The position numbers and the translations under genes are program-made. Below the pieces are notes generated by a model. That model did not search any database. It was not told the DNA's origin and worked only from the letters and a program-made list of their open reading frames with translations. A DNA stretch of 44,487 nt from Methylovulum sp. (GTDB taxonomy: Bacteria > Pseudomonadota > Gammaproteobacteria > Methylococcales > Methylomonadaceae), in contig JAURZI010000103.1 of assembly GCA_030653435.1 (NCBI GenBank), positions 29,436-73,922 of the forward strand, read 5' to 3'. Position 1 is the stretch's first letter, and every line of letters begins with the position of its first letter. Shown piece after piece: positions 26,403 through 34,417 of this stretch.

Positions 26403-28806
26403 CGTTCACCTCCCGTACTTTCGGTAGGCGGTTGGCCAGCAATTGCTGAATGGCATCCCCTAAACTCAAACCTTGTCGTCTGAGTTGCTTTAAGGCCTGG
26501 ACATCGTCCGGCTTGGTGGAAAATAAAATCCGTTTGAAGGGGTCGACTATCAAGCGGCCTATCCCGGAGCCCATTTCAGTGATGAAAAAGATTTCGGAAT
26601 ACGCCCCCGGCAAGGTATGCACAGTTTTGAGCAATTCATAACCGCCGTCCGACAAGGGCAGCCGCCGATCCTGTTTCATGCCTTCAATGACTTCGGCTTT
26701 CTGGCCGAGCAAATACATATTAGCGGAGTTCTCGACAATCGCCCGGCCTGCGGCATTGCGGTACAAGTCGTTCACCGACTGGGTGATGGTGACTGCCGCA
26801 CCGCCGTATTTACGGAAACGCCGGTAACCGTGCTCCATGAATTTGGCGACATCACCTTCGGTGAGCAAGTCCCAGGCTTCATCAATAATCACGATCTTGG
26901 GACGGTTGCGTTCGCCCAGATACATCTCCTGCTGGATTTGGTAGATCAGTTGCAGCAACACCACCTGTTGCAAATGTTTACGGCCTTTGAGCTCCTCCAG
27001 TTCCAATACCGTGAAATCGTTGCTGAAGCGGGCGTTGTTATGGCCGTTGAAATAGCGGCCATATTCACCCCGTGTGGTGAACGGAAACAACTGCTCGCCG
27101 ACATCTTTCAGGCGCTGATCGTCCTCGGCGCCTAATTCACTGGCAATGTCGTCGACCGACATGGCTTGGGCTTTGCCCGTCCACAGGCTTTTCAGGATGC
27201 GTTTAAGGCCGGCGGTTTGAAAATCGCTGAGTTTCTCGGTAGGGGCCGCCATCTGGCTGACCAGACCGGCCAGCATGTCGGCTTCTTCCTCAAAGTTCTG
27301 GACGATTTCAAAGGGGTTCATGCAAATCCCCGAACTATGGGTAAATTTGACGAAGTCGCCCTCCAGCACTTCGCAGAGGTTTTCATAAGAGCGGCCAACA
27401 TCAATCGCCCAGATTTGTGCGCCTTCGGTGAGGTAGCTGACGATGATCTCATTGGTCAGAAACGACTTGCCCTTGCCGGATTCGGCGGCAATGCACAGGT
27501 TGTAGTTGCCGGTGGTGTCGAACAAGGACACGGCCATGTGTTCGCCATTGCGGGAGACAAAATTTAAAGTCGGTGTGCCAGTGCCGGCCCAATCCCCGAA
27601 CAGCGGCAGCAAGGGGATGGCATGGCGGGTGGCCAAGGTGCGGTAACGTTTGAGATCGCTGATGGCCGCGCGTTCGGCACCGAACGGCAGGCAGTTGAGG
27701 AAAAACGGCAAACAAAAATACTTGTCTTCCAATAACTGAAAGCCCAGTTCCCGGAAGTAGACACGGGCATTGGAGATGGCGGCGGCTTCCTCCTGACCGT
27801 CGCAGAACAACACCACGCCAAAATAACTGCGTATCGGCCGGTCGCCATCACCGTAGGCGTCGAACAGCACATCAAAATGGTGTTTGCGTTGCACCAAGAC
27901 TGGCAGGAACCGGGCAATCGGTGTGTTGACCTGGTTGGTAATGAACTGCCGGGTGCCTTCCTGGCGGGCACGGGTGGATTCGGCATCCGGGTAATGCAGG
28001 GTCAGGCTGATCAAGGCGTTCTGGCGGATGCCACGGGTGCCGGATAAAAGATCGCCCAGGTAACTTTTGGCGCTGCCAAAATAAAAATAATCGGGGGTGC
28101 GTTTGGCGGACATCGTCTTGATGCGCTTTTGAGTTAGCCACAGGCCTTTCTCGTCAGTCTGGATAGCATTGTCATAATCCAATAACTGGTCGCGGATTAG
28201 TTGCGTCGGATCACATTCGGGGACGACACGGTCTTTCCAGCCGGCATCAGGGCTCCAGTTCAATAGCGTATTGAGCAGGCGCACATATTGGTCGGCATCG
28301 AGAATGGCCGGATTTAGCCCAATGGTCGCCAACGATTGCCGGGTCGCCATCTGCAATTCAGCGGCACGGCGCAGGTCATGGTCGCCAGGGCGTGGCTGCG
28401 CCATCGGCAGTTTGACGGTGACGATCACCTGGCTGCGCCTAAGCCGCGCCCCTGAAATCGCTTCCGGCGCTTTATGGGTGCCTTGCCGCAAAAAATCGAT
28501 GCTAGCCTGGGTCATGGCTTTATAGGTGGGCTTTTGCTGTTTCAGACGGCGGGTTTGCATCACCGCCAAAGCTTCTTCAATATCCGGCGATGTCCACAAG
28601 CTCACTTGCAGCAACGTCCCGGTCGGCCAATCCTGGTTCAGCAAGACATTGACCCGTGCTGAAACACTGGCATCGGCGCCGGTCAAGGGCCGGCAAATAA
28701 AGCCAAAGCCGACGCTGGCGTCCGCAAGCAGGAACACATGCTGTTCGGGATCGTAAGCCAGGGCGGAAAACAGGGTGTCGGCGGTAGGGGCACGGGCGGA
28801 TTTCAT
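26392..28806 (-). CDS. traC: Type IV secretion ATPase TraC (VirB4 family)
   Basis: The cytoplasmic motor ATPase that energises pilus assembly and secretion. Walker A is AAESGKGKS near residue 440 and Walker B IVIIDEAWDLL near 637. They are followed by the family's FRKYGGAAVTITQSVNDL segment. The N-terminal half holds the VirB4 domain. At 804 residues it has normal length. The ATG at 28806 is chosen because it overlaps the upstream stop (ATGA) with AGGA 7 nt ahead; an ATG two codons earlier overlaps the ribosome site. Confidence 0.96.
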   Translation of the reverse strand: MKSARAPTADTLFSALAYDPEQHVFLLADASVGFGFICRPLTGADASVSARVNVLLNQDWPTGTLLQVSLWTSPDIEEALAVMQTRRLKQQKPTYKAMTQASIDFLRQGTHKAPEAISGARLRRSQVIVTVKLPMAQPRPGDHDLRRAAELQMATRQSLATIGLNPAILDADQYVRLLNTLLNWSPDAGWKDRVVPECDPTQLIRDQLLDYDNAIQTDEKGLWLTQKRIKTMSAKRTPDYFYFGSAKSYLGDLLSGTRGIRQNALISLTLHYPDAESTRARQEGTRQFITNQVNTPIARFLPVLVQRKHHFDVLFDAYGDGDRPIRSYFGVVLFCDGQEEAAAISNARVYFRELGFQLLEDKYFCLPFFLNCLPFGAERAAISDLKRYRTLATRHAIPLLPLFGDWAGTGTPTLNFVSRNGEHMAVSLFDTTGNYNLCIAAESGKGKSFLTNEIIVSYLTEGAQIWAIDVGRSYENLCEVLEGDFVKFTHSSGICMNPFEIVQNFEEEADMLAGLVSQMAAPTEKLSDFQTAGLKRILKSLWTGKAQAMSVDDIASELGAEDDQRLKDVGEQLFPFTTRGEYGRYFNGHNNARFSNDFTVLELEELKGRKHLQQVVLLQLIYQIQQEMYLGERNRPKIVIIDEAWDLLTEGDVAKFMEHGYRRFRKYGGAAVTITQSVNDLYRNAAGRAIVENSANMYLLGQKAEVIEGMKQDRRLPLSDGGYELLKTVHTLPGAYSEIFFITEMGSGIGRLIVDPFKRILFSTKPDDVQALKQLRRQGLSLGDAIQQLLANRLPKVREVNDGR

Positions 28807-29078
28807 GAGCATTCCTGCTGACCATGAATCGTTACCGCATCATCGCTTTGAAGTGGCAGCAAGCGTATCGTATAAGGCTGATGGCCAATGCGGATAGCCC
28901 GTTGCTTGCGGATCAGTTCGCGGGCGCGTGCCGGATGGCAGGGGTTAAGCAACTGTCCATCGCTGGCCACGACCTGGACGGCCACGCAATTCGCCCTTCG
29001 TGACGAAACCCGACAGGAAGCTGGACGGTTGCCCGCCGCCTTCTCGGTACCCAGATTGAGTCCGGTATCTTCGCTCAT
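28803..29078 (-). CDS. Stand-alone RRXRR/PLMP-domain protein in tra operon
   Basis: A 91-residue basic protein whose core (about residues 30-73) has the pattern of the RRXRR domain. It has a short strand (CVAVQVVASDG), then LLNPCHPARARELIRKQRA (43-61) and a closing PYTIRL (68-73). In IscB-type RNA-guided nucleases this same domain, with its Pro-Leu-Met-Pro box, forms the N-terminus before RuvC. Here it occurs alone, without RuvC or HNH parts. Starting at ATG 29078 it follows traA by 7 nt and overlaps traC by 4. The frame is open further up to 29315, but that part runs over traA. Function in conjugation is unknown; nucleic-acid binding is an inference. Confidence 0.72.
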   Translation of the reverse strand: MSEDTGLNLGTEKAAGNRPASCRVSSRRANCVAVQVVASDGQLLNPCHPARARELIRKQRAIRIGHQPYTIRLLPLQSDDAVTIHGQQECS

Positions 29079-29085
29079 GACGGGC

Positions 29086-29385
29086 TCACAGCGTGGCGGT
29101 GACAATATTGGTGATGATCGTCGGTGCGGCAAACAAACCGACCCCACTGGCGATCCCCAGGACAAAGCCCATAATGCTGCCCCGCACCACGCCTGCGACC
29201 AACCCCACCACGACAAAAACGATGGCGATAATCCGGCCGAGCAAGCCTTCGATCCAGCCGGTAAGCAGCGTCCAGACGTTCTTGAACTCGGTGCCTCCCG
29301 TGCCGGCCATGGCATCGGGCATTAGCATCACCAACAATAAAGCAACCAGGGCCACTAACGCCCCAGTTCGACGTGACAATCTCAT
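29086..29385 (-). CDS. traA: F-type pilin precursor TraA
   Basis: A 99-residue propilin. The leader (MRLSRRTGALVALVALLLVM...) ends at a likely cleavage site AMA/GTGG (after residue 27). The mature part of about 72 residues has two long hydrophobic helices (IIAIVFVVVGLVAGVVRG and FVLGIASGVGLFAAP), as expected for a cyclic or F-type pilin subunit stored in the inner membrane. I chose the ATG at 29385, which has GAGGT upstream; an in-frame ATG at 29400 has no ribosome site. The position between traV and traC agrees. Confidence 0.85.
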   Translation of the reverse strand: MRLSRRTGALVALVALLLVMLMPDAMAGTGGTEFKNVWTLLTGWIEGLLGRIIAIVFVVVGLVAGVVRGSIMGFVLGIASGVGLFAAPTIITNIVTATL

Positions 29386-29514
29386 AACAGATGACCTCAT
29401 GGATCAACGGAAAGACGGTTGCCCGTCCTGTCTCGGACATCACGTCCGGCTCTATTACGGTTTCCCGCGTAGGCTCACCAATTCCGATAAGGTGTTGGCG
29501 GTAGGTTTAAGTCG

Positions 29515-30051
29515 TCAGTTGTTGTCCATTACCTCGGTTTTGGCTTGCGGAAATCGGCGAAACTCCGGTTCCGAAGCATCCCTATCCCCGTGTTTACCGG
29601 ATGGACGTTGTTCTATTTGCAACGGCACCAGTGTCGGGTTCAGCATCGGTGCGCTTTTGCCGATCATCCAGCGCCGGGGTTCCAGTTCGGTATAGACGTA
29701 GTTGGAGACCATCAGGTCGCCGTCACTATCTTCCCAAGGTGCGATCCAGATCCGCATGACCTGGGCGGGCGTCCGGATCGGCGTGGGGTCGTCGATTTTG
29801 GGCACAGGCTGCCTGACGGGGGGCGGCATAGCGGCGGCTACAATAGGTTGATGGGCAGTTGCCGCTATGGATTCCACCTTACCCGGTGCTGGCAAGGCTT
29901 TATCAGTCACTTGATAGGCTTCGGTGGTCGACAAGCATTGCGGGTCGTCAGGCATGCCTTTGCAACCATAGTGCGTTGCGCAACCGCTACTGAGCAGAGC
30001 GGTCAATCCCACAAGAGATAGCCGCATCAATAGGCGTGGGTTAGATTTCAC
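29515..30051 (-). CDS. traV: Conjugal transfer outer-membrane lipoprotein TraV
   Basis: A 178-residue lipoprotein that anchors the TraK/TraB core channel in the outer membrane. The signal ends at a lipobox LLSSGC with Cys24, followed by the typical TraV segment HYGCKGMPDDPQC. A proline-rich linker and a C-terminal part with MRIWIAPWEDSDGDL follow. The GTG at 30051 is chosen because it overlaps the dsbC stop (GTGA) and has GGAGA upstream; the frame is open to 30120 inside dsbC. Confidence 0.92.
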   Translation of the reverse strand: MKSNPRLLMRLSLVGLTALLSSGCATHYGCKGMPDDPQCLSTTEAYQVTDKALPAPGKVESIAATAHQPIVAAAMPPPVRQPVPKIDDPTPIRTPAQVMRIWIAPWEDSDGDLMVSNYVYTELEPRRWMIGKSAPMLNPTLVPLQIEQRPSGKHGDRDASEPEFRRFPQAKTEVMDNN

Positions 30052-30866
30052 AGTTTTTTCTCCGTTTTCCCAGAGTTGTTTTGCGCCTGTCCTACCGCAG
30101 CCGGTTTGTTGTCCAGCCAATCGGCAAGGACTTCCGGCGCACCGCTGTGCGTGCGGCCATCCGGGGCAATCAGGAACGGCACACCGGGCAGGCCAAACAA
30201 CTTGGCGGTGACAATGGCTTTTTGCAGCGGTGCTTTATTGCAGTGCGCGGGATTATCGGTAGGTAGGCCGGAATAATCCTGGGTCAATAAGCGTTGGCGG
30301 ACAGCATCACGAAGGGTTTGATCGCCCGAAGCCAGTTGGCAGGCCAGTTGCACGACAACGGTTTGTGATTCCTGACCCAGGATCGGCACCATGACCAGCT
30401 TAAAGGTATAACGCTCCTGCAAGGCTTGCAGGTCTTTCATGACCTTGGCGCAATACGGGCAGCGCGGGTCAATGAAGACCAGCACGATGCCTTTGCCGTG
30501 ACCGACAGTGACAGGCCCCAAGTCGTCGATATTGAGCCGCATCCGGGACAAGTCAATGCGCTTGGCGATCCGGTCTATGTCGGGAAGATCCTTGATTTCC
30601 TGCTGCGTCCAGACATCGAGCAATTTGCCGCCATAAAAGGCAAAGCGGCCATTGCCGGACATAAACACAACCTTGTCACCGGTCTTGACCATTTTAAGGC
30701 CGGTGATCGGCAAATCCTGCATGCCGTCGATATTGACCGACAGCAAACTGGCGGCGATGCTGGCCGGGTAAAGCGGCGGCGCATCATCGGCCAGCACGGC
30801 AGCCACCATAGAGCAAAGCAATGGTAGTAGGGCTAAGCGGCTGGGGATAGGACGGGGACATTTCAT
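30048..30866 (-). CDS. dsbC: Periplasmic disulfide isomerase, DsbC-like
   Basis: A 272-residue exported thioredoxin-fold protein. The signal peptide ends near VLA/DD. An N-terminal dimerisation-like region (about 40-110) and a linker precede the thioredoxin domain with active site Cys136-Pro-Tyr-Cys139 in FIDPRCPYCAKVM. The cis-Pro loop is GVPFLIAPDG. DsbC homologues are regular members of F-type clusters of the SXT/IncA-C kind, where they fold cysteine-rich TraN and TraU. The stop overlaps traV; the gene follows traB after 92 nt. Confidence 0.93.
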   Translation of the reverse strand: MKCPRPIPSRLALLPLLCSMVAAVLADDAPPLYPASIAASLLSVNIDGMQDLPITGLKMVKTGDKVVFMSGNGRFAFYGGKLLDVWTQQEIKDLPDIDRIAKRIDLSRMRLNIDDLGPVTVGHGKGIVLVFIDPRCPYCAKVMKDLQALQERYTFKLVMVPILGQESQTVVVQLACQLASGDQTLRDAVRQRLLTQDYSGLPTDNPAHCNKAPLQKAIVTAKLFGLPGVPFLIAPDGRTHSGAPEVLADWLDNKPAAVGQAQNNSGKTEKKL

Positions 30867-30958
30867 GGCGCTGACCTGGGTAAAATTGTTACCAACAGCT
30901 TACGGGTTATGGCAGCGTTGGCACGGGCAATAAATTGCGCAAACAGCCATTTTTTGTA

Positions 30959-32314
30959 TTAACCCTGAATTTTCAGTTTGAGTGCGGTGCCTTTTTGCAC
31001 GATAAAGTTGACTTGCCGGGTGGCGTCGACTTCGATCACTGGGTAAATCTCTTCGGCCATGTCCATGTAAAAGTTCGCCAGCCGCTCCATGGCATAGCCC
31101 GCGCCTTTCAACGCACCGCCTTCCATGGACTGGGAGGAAAAGGCGCTTTGGAACGGCGTCGTGCCGGACAATGCTCCGGCACCGCCGGTCATCAGCACCG
31201 GAATCTGGGTGCGGCCAAAGGCATCGGAAAAGCCGCGCAGGAAACCCGCCATCATCGCCTGTGCCAGCAACGCGCCTTGCTTGGAGACGACCCGCCCCCG
31301 GACACCGTTCTTGCCATCCTCGCCAGTGGCGTAGGCGTTCATCGGCACTTCAATGACGCCGCCATCCTGACGGACACAGGAAAAGGTCTCGCCGCGAAAA
31401 TAAGCGCGTTCGGCACTGAGGTCGCCAAAGCCGGCGGCCAGCAGAAAACATTCACGGACATCGGCATGGAAACGGTTGGGCAGGATGGCTTCTTTTTTAA
31501 TCCTGAACAGCACTGGCATCGGCTCCTTCATGGCTTTCTTGCCGGTCGGCGCATCCAGGCCATTTAACAGCACGCCAGTCAAAATACTCCCGGCGGGGAT
31601 AAACACTTCGCTGGCTTGAGCGGACTGCCCGGCGGAGGGTTTTACGTCTTGGGCAGATGGTGGTTTGTCAGCCTTAATGACACGAATCTGCAAGGCTGCT
31701 GGTGGCGGGGGGTTCTGGGCAGAATAGCCACCGGAAACACCGGAATTGCCCGGAGCCGAGCTGGACACGGCAGCTTGGTCGAAGATACTGGCCAGGTCAT
31801 TGGTGTCCGGTGTTTTGCGGTAGTTGCCGGGGCGGCGCCCAGTAGAACTGACCGAGGGTGATCTTGAAGCCGCTATCGGGGCATTGTCCGGGGGCAATAA
31901 CGGGGAAGACGTCGGTTTGTTTTTGAGCGATTCCAGCTCACCGGACACGGCTTTTATTTTGTTGTCGTAGGCTTCCCGCTCGGAAGCCGTCCATTGTTGG
32001 AAACGCGCGTCATCGGATTGTTGTTCGCGCTTTTGCTGTTCTTCAATAGCGGCCAGACGGCGGTTTTGCTCTTCGTTCTTTTGCAACAGATCGCGGAGCT
32101 GGGCGGAAATACCGTCGATGCCTAACGAGCGGGGGTCGCTGTCGGTGAGGATGTGCTGGATGACCGCCTGTTTGCTGGAGGGTTTGGCGACTTCCGGGGA
32201 AACCGAAGCCAAGGCGATGATAGCGACGGCCAGCACCGTGCCGATACTGCCAACGGCCAAGGAACGTTTGGCGGTCGGGCTGAGTGCCGCCCACCAGCCA
32301 TCGACGCTGGCCAT
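30959..32314 (-). CDS. traB: Conjugal transfer protein TraB (VirB10-like)
   Basis: A 451-residue bitopic protein linking inner and outer membrane in the secretion channel. One N-terminal helix (SLAVGSIGTVLAVAIIALA, about 18-36) is followed by a charged coiled coil (about 70-130), a Ser/Pro-rich linker, and the C-terminal beta-rich VirB10 domain (EVFIPAGSILTGVLLNGLDAP and RGRVVSKQG). Its ATG shares one base with the traK stop (TGATG). Confidence 0.95.
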   Translation of the reverse strand: MASVDGWWAALSPTAKRSLAVGSIGTVLAVAIIALASVSPEVAKPSSKQAVIQHILTDSDPRSLGIDGISAQLRDLLQKNEEQNRRLAAIEEQQKREQQSDDARFQQWTASEREAYDNKIKAVSGELESLKNKPTSSPLLPPDNAPIAASRSPSVSSTGRRPGNYRKTPDTNDLASIFDQAAVSSSAPGNSGVSGGYSAQNPPPPAALQIRVIKADKPPSAQDVKPSAGQSAQASEVFIPAGSILTGVLLNGLDAPTGKKAMKEPMPVLFRIKKEAILPNRFHADVRECFLLAAGFGDLSAERAYFRGETFSCVRQDGGVIEVPMNAYATGEDGKNGVRGRVVSKQGALLAQAMMAGFLRGFSDAFGRTQIPVLMTGGAGALSGTTPFQSAFSSQSMEGGALKGAGYAMERLANFYMDMAEEIYPVIEVDATRQVNFIVQKGTALKLKIQG

Positions 32315-33282
32315 CAGGGCAGGCTCCTGTCCAGCAAGGACGGCCTGAGCGTGATGGTTTCATCGGCTGGCCGCCTGATGACGACATACAGTTCGGTGGC
32401 TTCCTTTGCTCCCAACACCACTTTCGGCCAGACGGCAACGGCGAGTACCTCGTCTTGTGTGGTGGCGCAGGCGCGTTCATCGAATTCAACCGGCGATAAA
32501 CCGGTGTTACGAGCGACACCCACTAACACCAGCAGTTCCTGGCCTTCCAACACTTGCCCGGTGCGAATCTGTACCCGGTCTTGTTGGCAGTGGATACTTT
32601 CGGCTTGGTCGGGATCACGTAAGGAAAAGCCGGCGGGTGTTTTTTGCAGGCCCAAATCGCGGAACAGTTTTTTCAGTGTAGTGATGTACTCCTGCTCCTT
32701 GTCCGCAGTCTTGCCAGATGCAGCTGTGGTTTGTTGTTGCAGCTTAGCCAGCACTTGGTAGGTGTCCTTATCCAGGCTCAGATGAATTTCACGGGCGGGA
32801 ATGCGTTTGGGGATCAACGTCAGCGACAAGGCGATGTCCTGGTTGTCGCCGGGCGTGATGTACAAGGTCACCGGGGTTTCATCGGCGGTGGCGACATAGA
32901 CGATCTTGCCTTGGGTGCGGGTGGTCGCTTGGCTGGTTGTTGTCACCACCGGGTTGTCGAACGGCGTCACCAGCCGGTTCAAATGCCCGAGCGCAATCGG
33001 CATCAGTTCGTTGATGCCAGGTCTGACCTGAAGGTATTGCGGTGCGACTGAGGTGGCTGACTGATTGGCGGCTTTCAAGACACTGGCATCGACTGGCGGC
33101 AATTCGATTGGCATTGCCGATGGCGATGTTGCCGAGTTAGGCGATTCCGGCAATGGCAGGGCTTCCACAGTATTACTGGTTGCTGGCGCTATGAGAGGTA
33201 AGCTGTTTGCCGGGAATTCCTCGGCGGACAAAGCCGTACTCAATAGCAGCAATACCACAAACGAAATACTGGCTGTTTTCAT
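32314..33282 (-). CDS. traK: Conjugal transfer protein TraK (VirB9/secretin-like)
   Basis: A 322-residue periplasmic protein forming the outer-membrane core complex with TraV and TraB. It has a signal peptide (ISFVVLLLLSTALSA), a Ser/Pro-rich stretch, the N-terminal beta domain (RLVTPFDNPVVTTTSQ and TLYITPGDNQDIALSLTLIP) and a C-terminal beta domain (VLAVAVWPKVVLGAKEATELYVVIRRP). It overlaps traE by four bases. Confidence 0.94.
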   Translation of the reverse strand: MKTASISFVVLLLLSTALSAEEFPANSLPLIAPATSNTVEALPLPESPNSATSPSAMPIELPPVDASVLKAANQSATSVAPQYLQVRPGINELMPIALGHLNRLVTPFDNPVVTTTSQATTRTQGKIVYVATADETPVTLYITPGDNQDIALSLTLIPKRIPAREIHLSLDKDTYQVLAKLQQQTTAASGKTADKEQEYITTLKKLFRDLGLQKTPAGFSLRDPDQAESIHCQQDRVQIRTGQVLEGQELLVLVGVARNTGLSPVEFDERACATTQDEVLAVAVWPKVVLGAKEATELYVVIRRPADETITLRPSLLDRSLP

Positions 33283-33890
33283 GGCGGGGATGCTCCCGGT
33301 TGCGGCGGTAGGGATTTCAGGCGTTCCCGTGTTCGGGGTTCGTCAGGATAGACATCAATAAACTCCAGGCGCGGGCGGTAGTTTTTGATGGCGATAATGA
33401 ATTCGTAGGTGCGGGGTTTGATGTCCGCTTGGGAACTGGGGCCTTGGCTGTTGAGTTCGCCGCTAACAAAGACCTTGTTGGTCTCGGCTTCGTAATCGAC
33501 ATGCCGGGGCGTAAAGCTGATCGCGACCCGATCCATCTTGATGGCCTTGATCTGGTCGGTCATCGCATCAAGCACGGTGCGGTAAATTTCCGGCGCCAAT
33601 AACGGCTCGATGGCGGTTTTCAGGAAATCGGCGTTGGCGGGCGTGGTGTTTCCCAACAGTTCGGCCAGAAACAAGCCCCAGGACTCTTTGAACTCGCTGG
33701 AGGCGGCCGTCCGGGTGACTTCGACTTCCTGGGTGAGGGTCGGCGGCACTAGAATAATGCTGCGTTCGGTGCGCCAGGCGGCCATCGAGGTGATCACGCA
33801 CACCACCAGCAAGCCAAGGATAATAATCCGGCTGAACCGGTTCTCGGCCTCATGGCCTTCCCAGGTACGCAGAAACTCCGCGAGCCTCAC
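33279..33890 (-). CDS. traE: Conjugal transfer protein TraE (VirB5/8-like)
   Basis: A 203-residue bitopic inner-membrane protein. The helix near residues 22-38 (IIILGLLVVCVITSMAAW) leads to a periplasmic NTF2-like domain containing LVPPTLTQEVEVTRTAASSEF and GELNSQGPSSQ. This matches TraE of F-type systems. The stop overlaps traK by four bases and the start overlaps traL by four. Confidence 0.94.
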   Translation of the reverse strand: MRLAEFLRTWEGHEAENRFSRIIILGLLVVCVITSMAAWRTERSIILVPPTLTQEVEVTRTAASSEFKESWGLFLAELLGNTTPANADFLKTAIEPLLAPEIYRTVLDAMTDQIKAIKMDRVAISFTPRHVDYEAETNKVFVSGELNSQGPSSQADIKPRTYEFIIAIKNYRPRLEFIDVYPDEPRTRERLKSLPPQPGASPP

Positions 33891-34168
33891 GGGTAAAACC
33901 GCCGAATAAAGGGATTGGGGATGGTGATCGCCTGGCTGGGCAGCAAGCCCAACCAGTAGACCGCGTGCAAGGTGTAACCGTCCGGGCGGTTGTCACGGAA
34001 GCGCCGGTAGCATTTGACGGCGATAGCACCCATCGCCAGGGCGGGAAAGAAATGGTCGACCAGCATGCCGGTGAGCATGCACACCATGAACGGCACAATC
34101 TCATCCGCGCTCCACAGCAGGATATGGATTGGATCGTCGATAGATTTGGGGATGGCTATGGGTTCCAT
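33887..34168 (-). CDS. traL: Conjugal transfer protein TraL
   Basis: A 93-residue inner-membrane protein and the first gene of the visible tra cluster. The N-terminus is IPKSIDDPIHILLWSADE. Hydrophobic helices (VPFMVCMLTGMLVDHFFPALAMGAIAV) and a C-terminal YWLGLLPSQAITIPNPFIRRFYP follow the TraL pattern. GGAG lies ahead of the ATG inside an inverted repeat whose proximal arm reaches the A of the start codon. Confidence 0.93.
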   Translation of the reverse strand: MEPIAIPKSIDDPIHILLWSADEIVPFMVCMLTGMLVDHFFPALAMGAIAVKCYRRFRDNRPDGYTLHAVYWLGLLPSQAITIPNPFIRRFYP

Positions 34169-34195
34169 ACTGATCTCCGGAAGGGGTGATCAGTA
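34168..34195 (-). promoter_or_regulatory. Inverted repeat over traL ribosome site
   Basis: TACTGATC (34168-34175) and GATCAGTA (34188-34195) are exact 8-bp reverse complements with a 12-base loop. Read on the minus strand, the loop and second arm include the GGAG ribosome site and end at the A of the traL start codon. It could be a hairpin controlling translation or an operator at the head of the operon. Confidence 0.5.
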
Positions 34196-34290
34196 TTTTG
34201 AACAAGGAAAAAGCGGCTGGGGTGACAAAAAATCGGGATTTTGGAGATTTTTTTCTGTTCAATGAGATTTAGTAAGTAGGTGACCCTGCT

Positions 34291-34314
34291 AAAAAACTGG
34301 GAAACTTCAGTTTT
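34291..34314 (-). terminator. Probable terminator of the caspase-tubulin operon
   Basis: On the minus strand AAAACTG pairs with CAGTTTT across an 8-base loop, and the second arm runs into six T. It lies about 105 bases after the last gene of the AT-rich operon and before traL, so it would separate the two minus-strand operons. The stem is short and AT-rich. Confidence 0.45.
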
Positions 34315-34417
34315 ATAATAAATCGATATTTTTTAGTTTTACATTATAGATAAAAAACTGCCTACTCTCGCCATGTGCAACTCTACACTACATCCCTAAA
34401 CCTCTCCGCTATTGCTA

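Noticed and set aside
28803..29315. Longer 170-residue version of the RRXRR gene
   Set aside because: The first 79 codons run antiparallel to nothing but overlap traA in another frame and look non-biological (Trp/Ser/Pro-rich). The ATG at 29078 fits the operon spacing.
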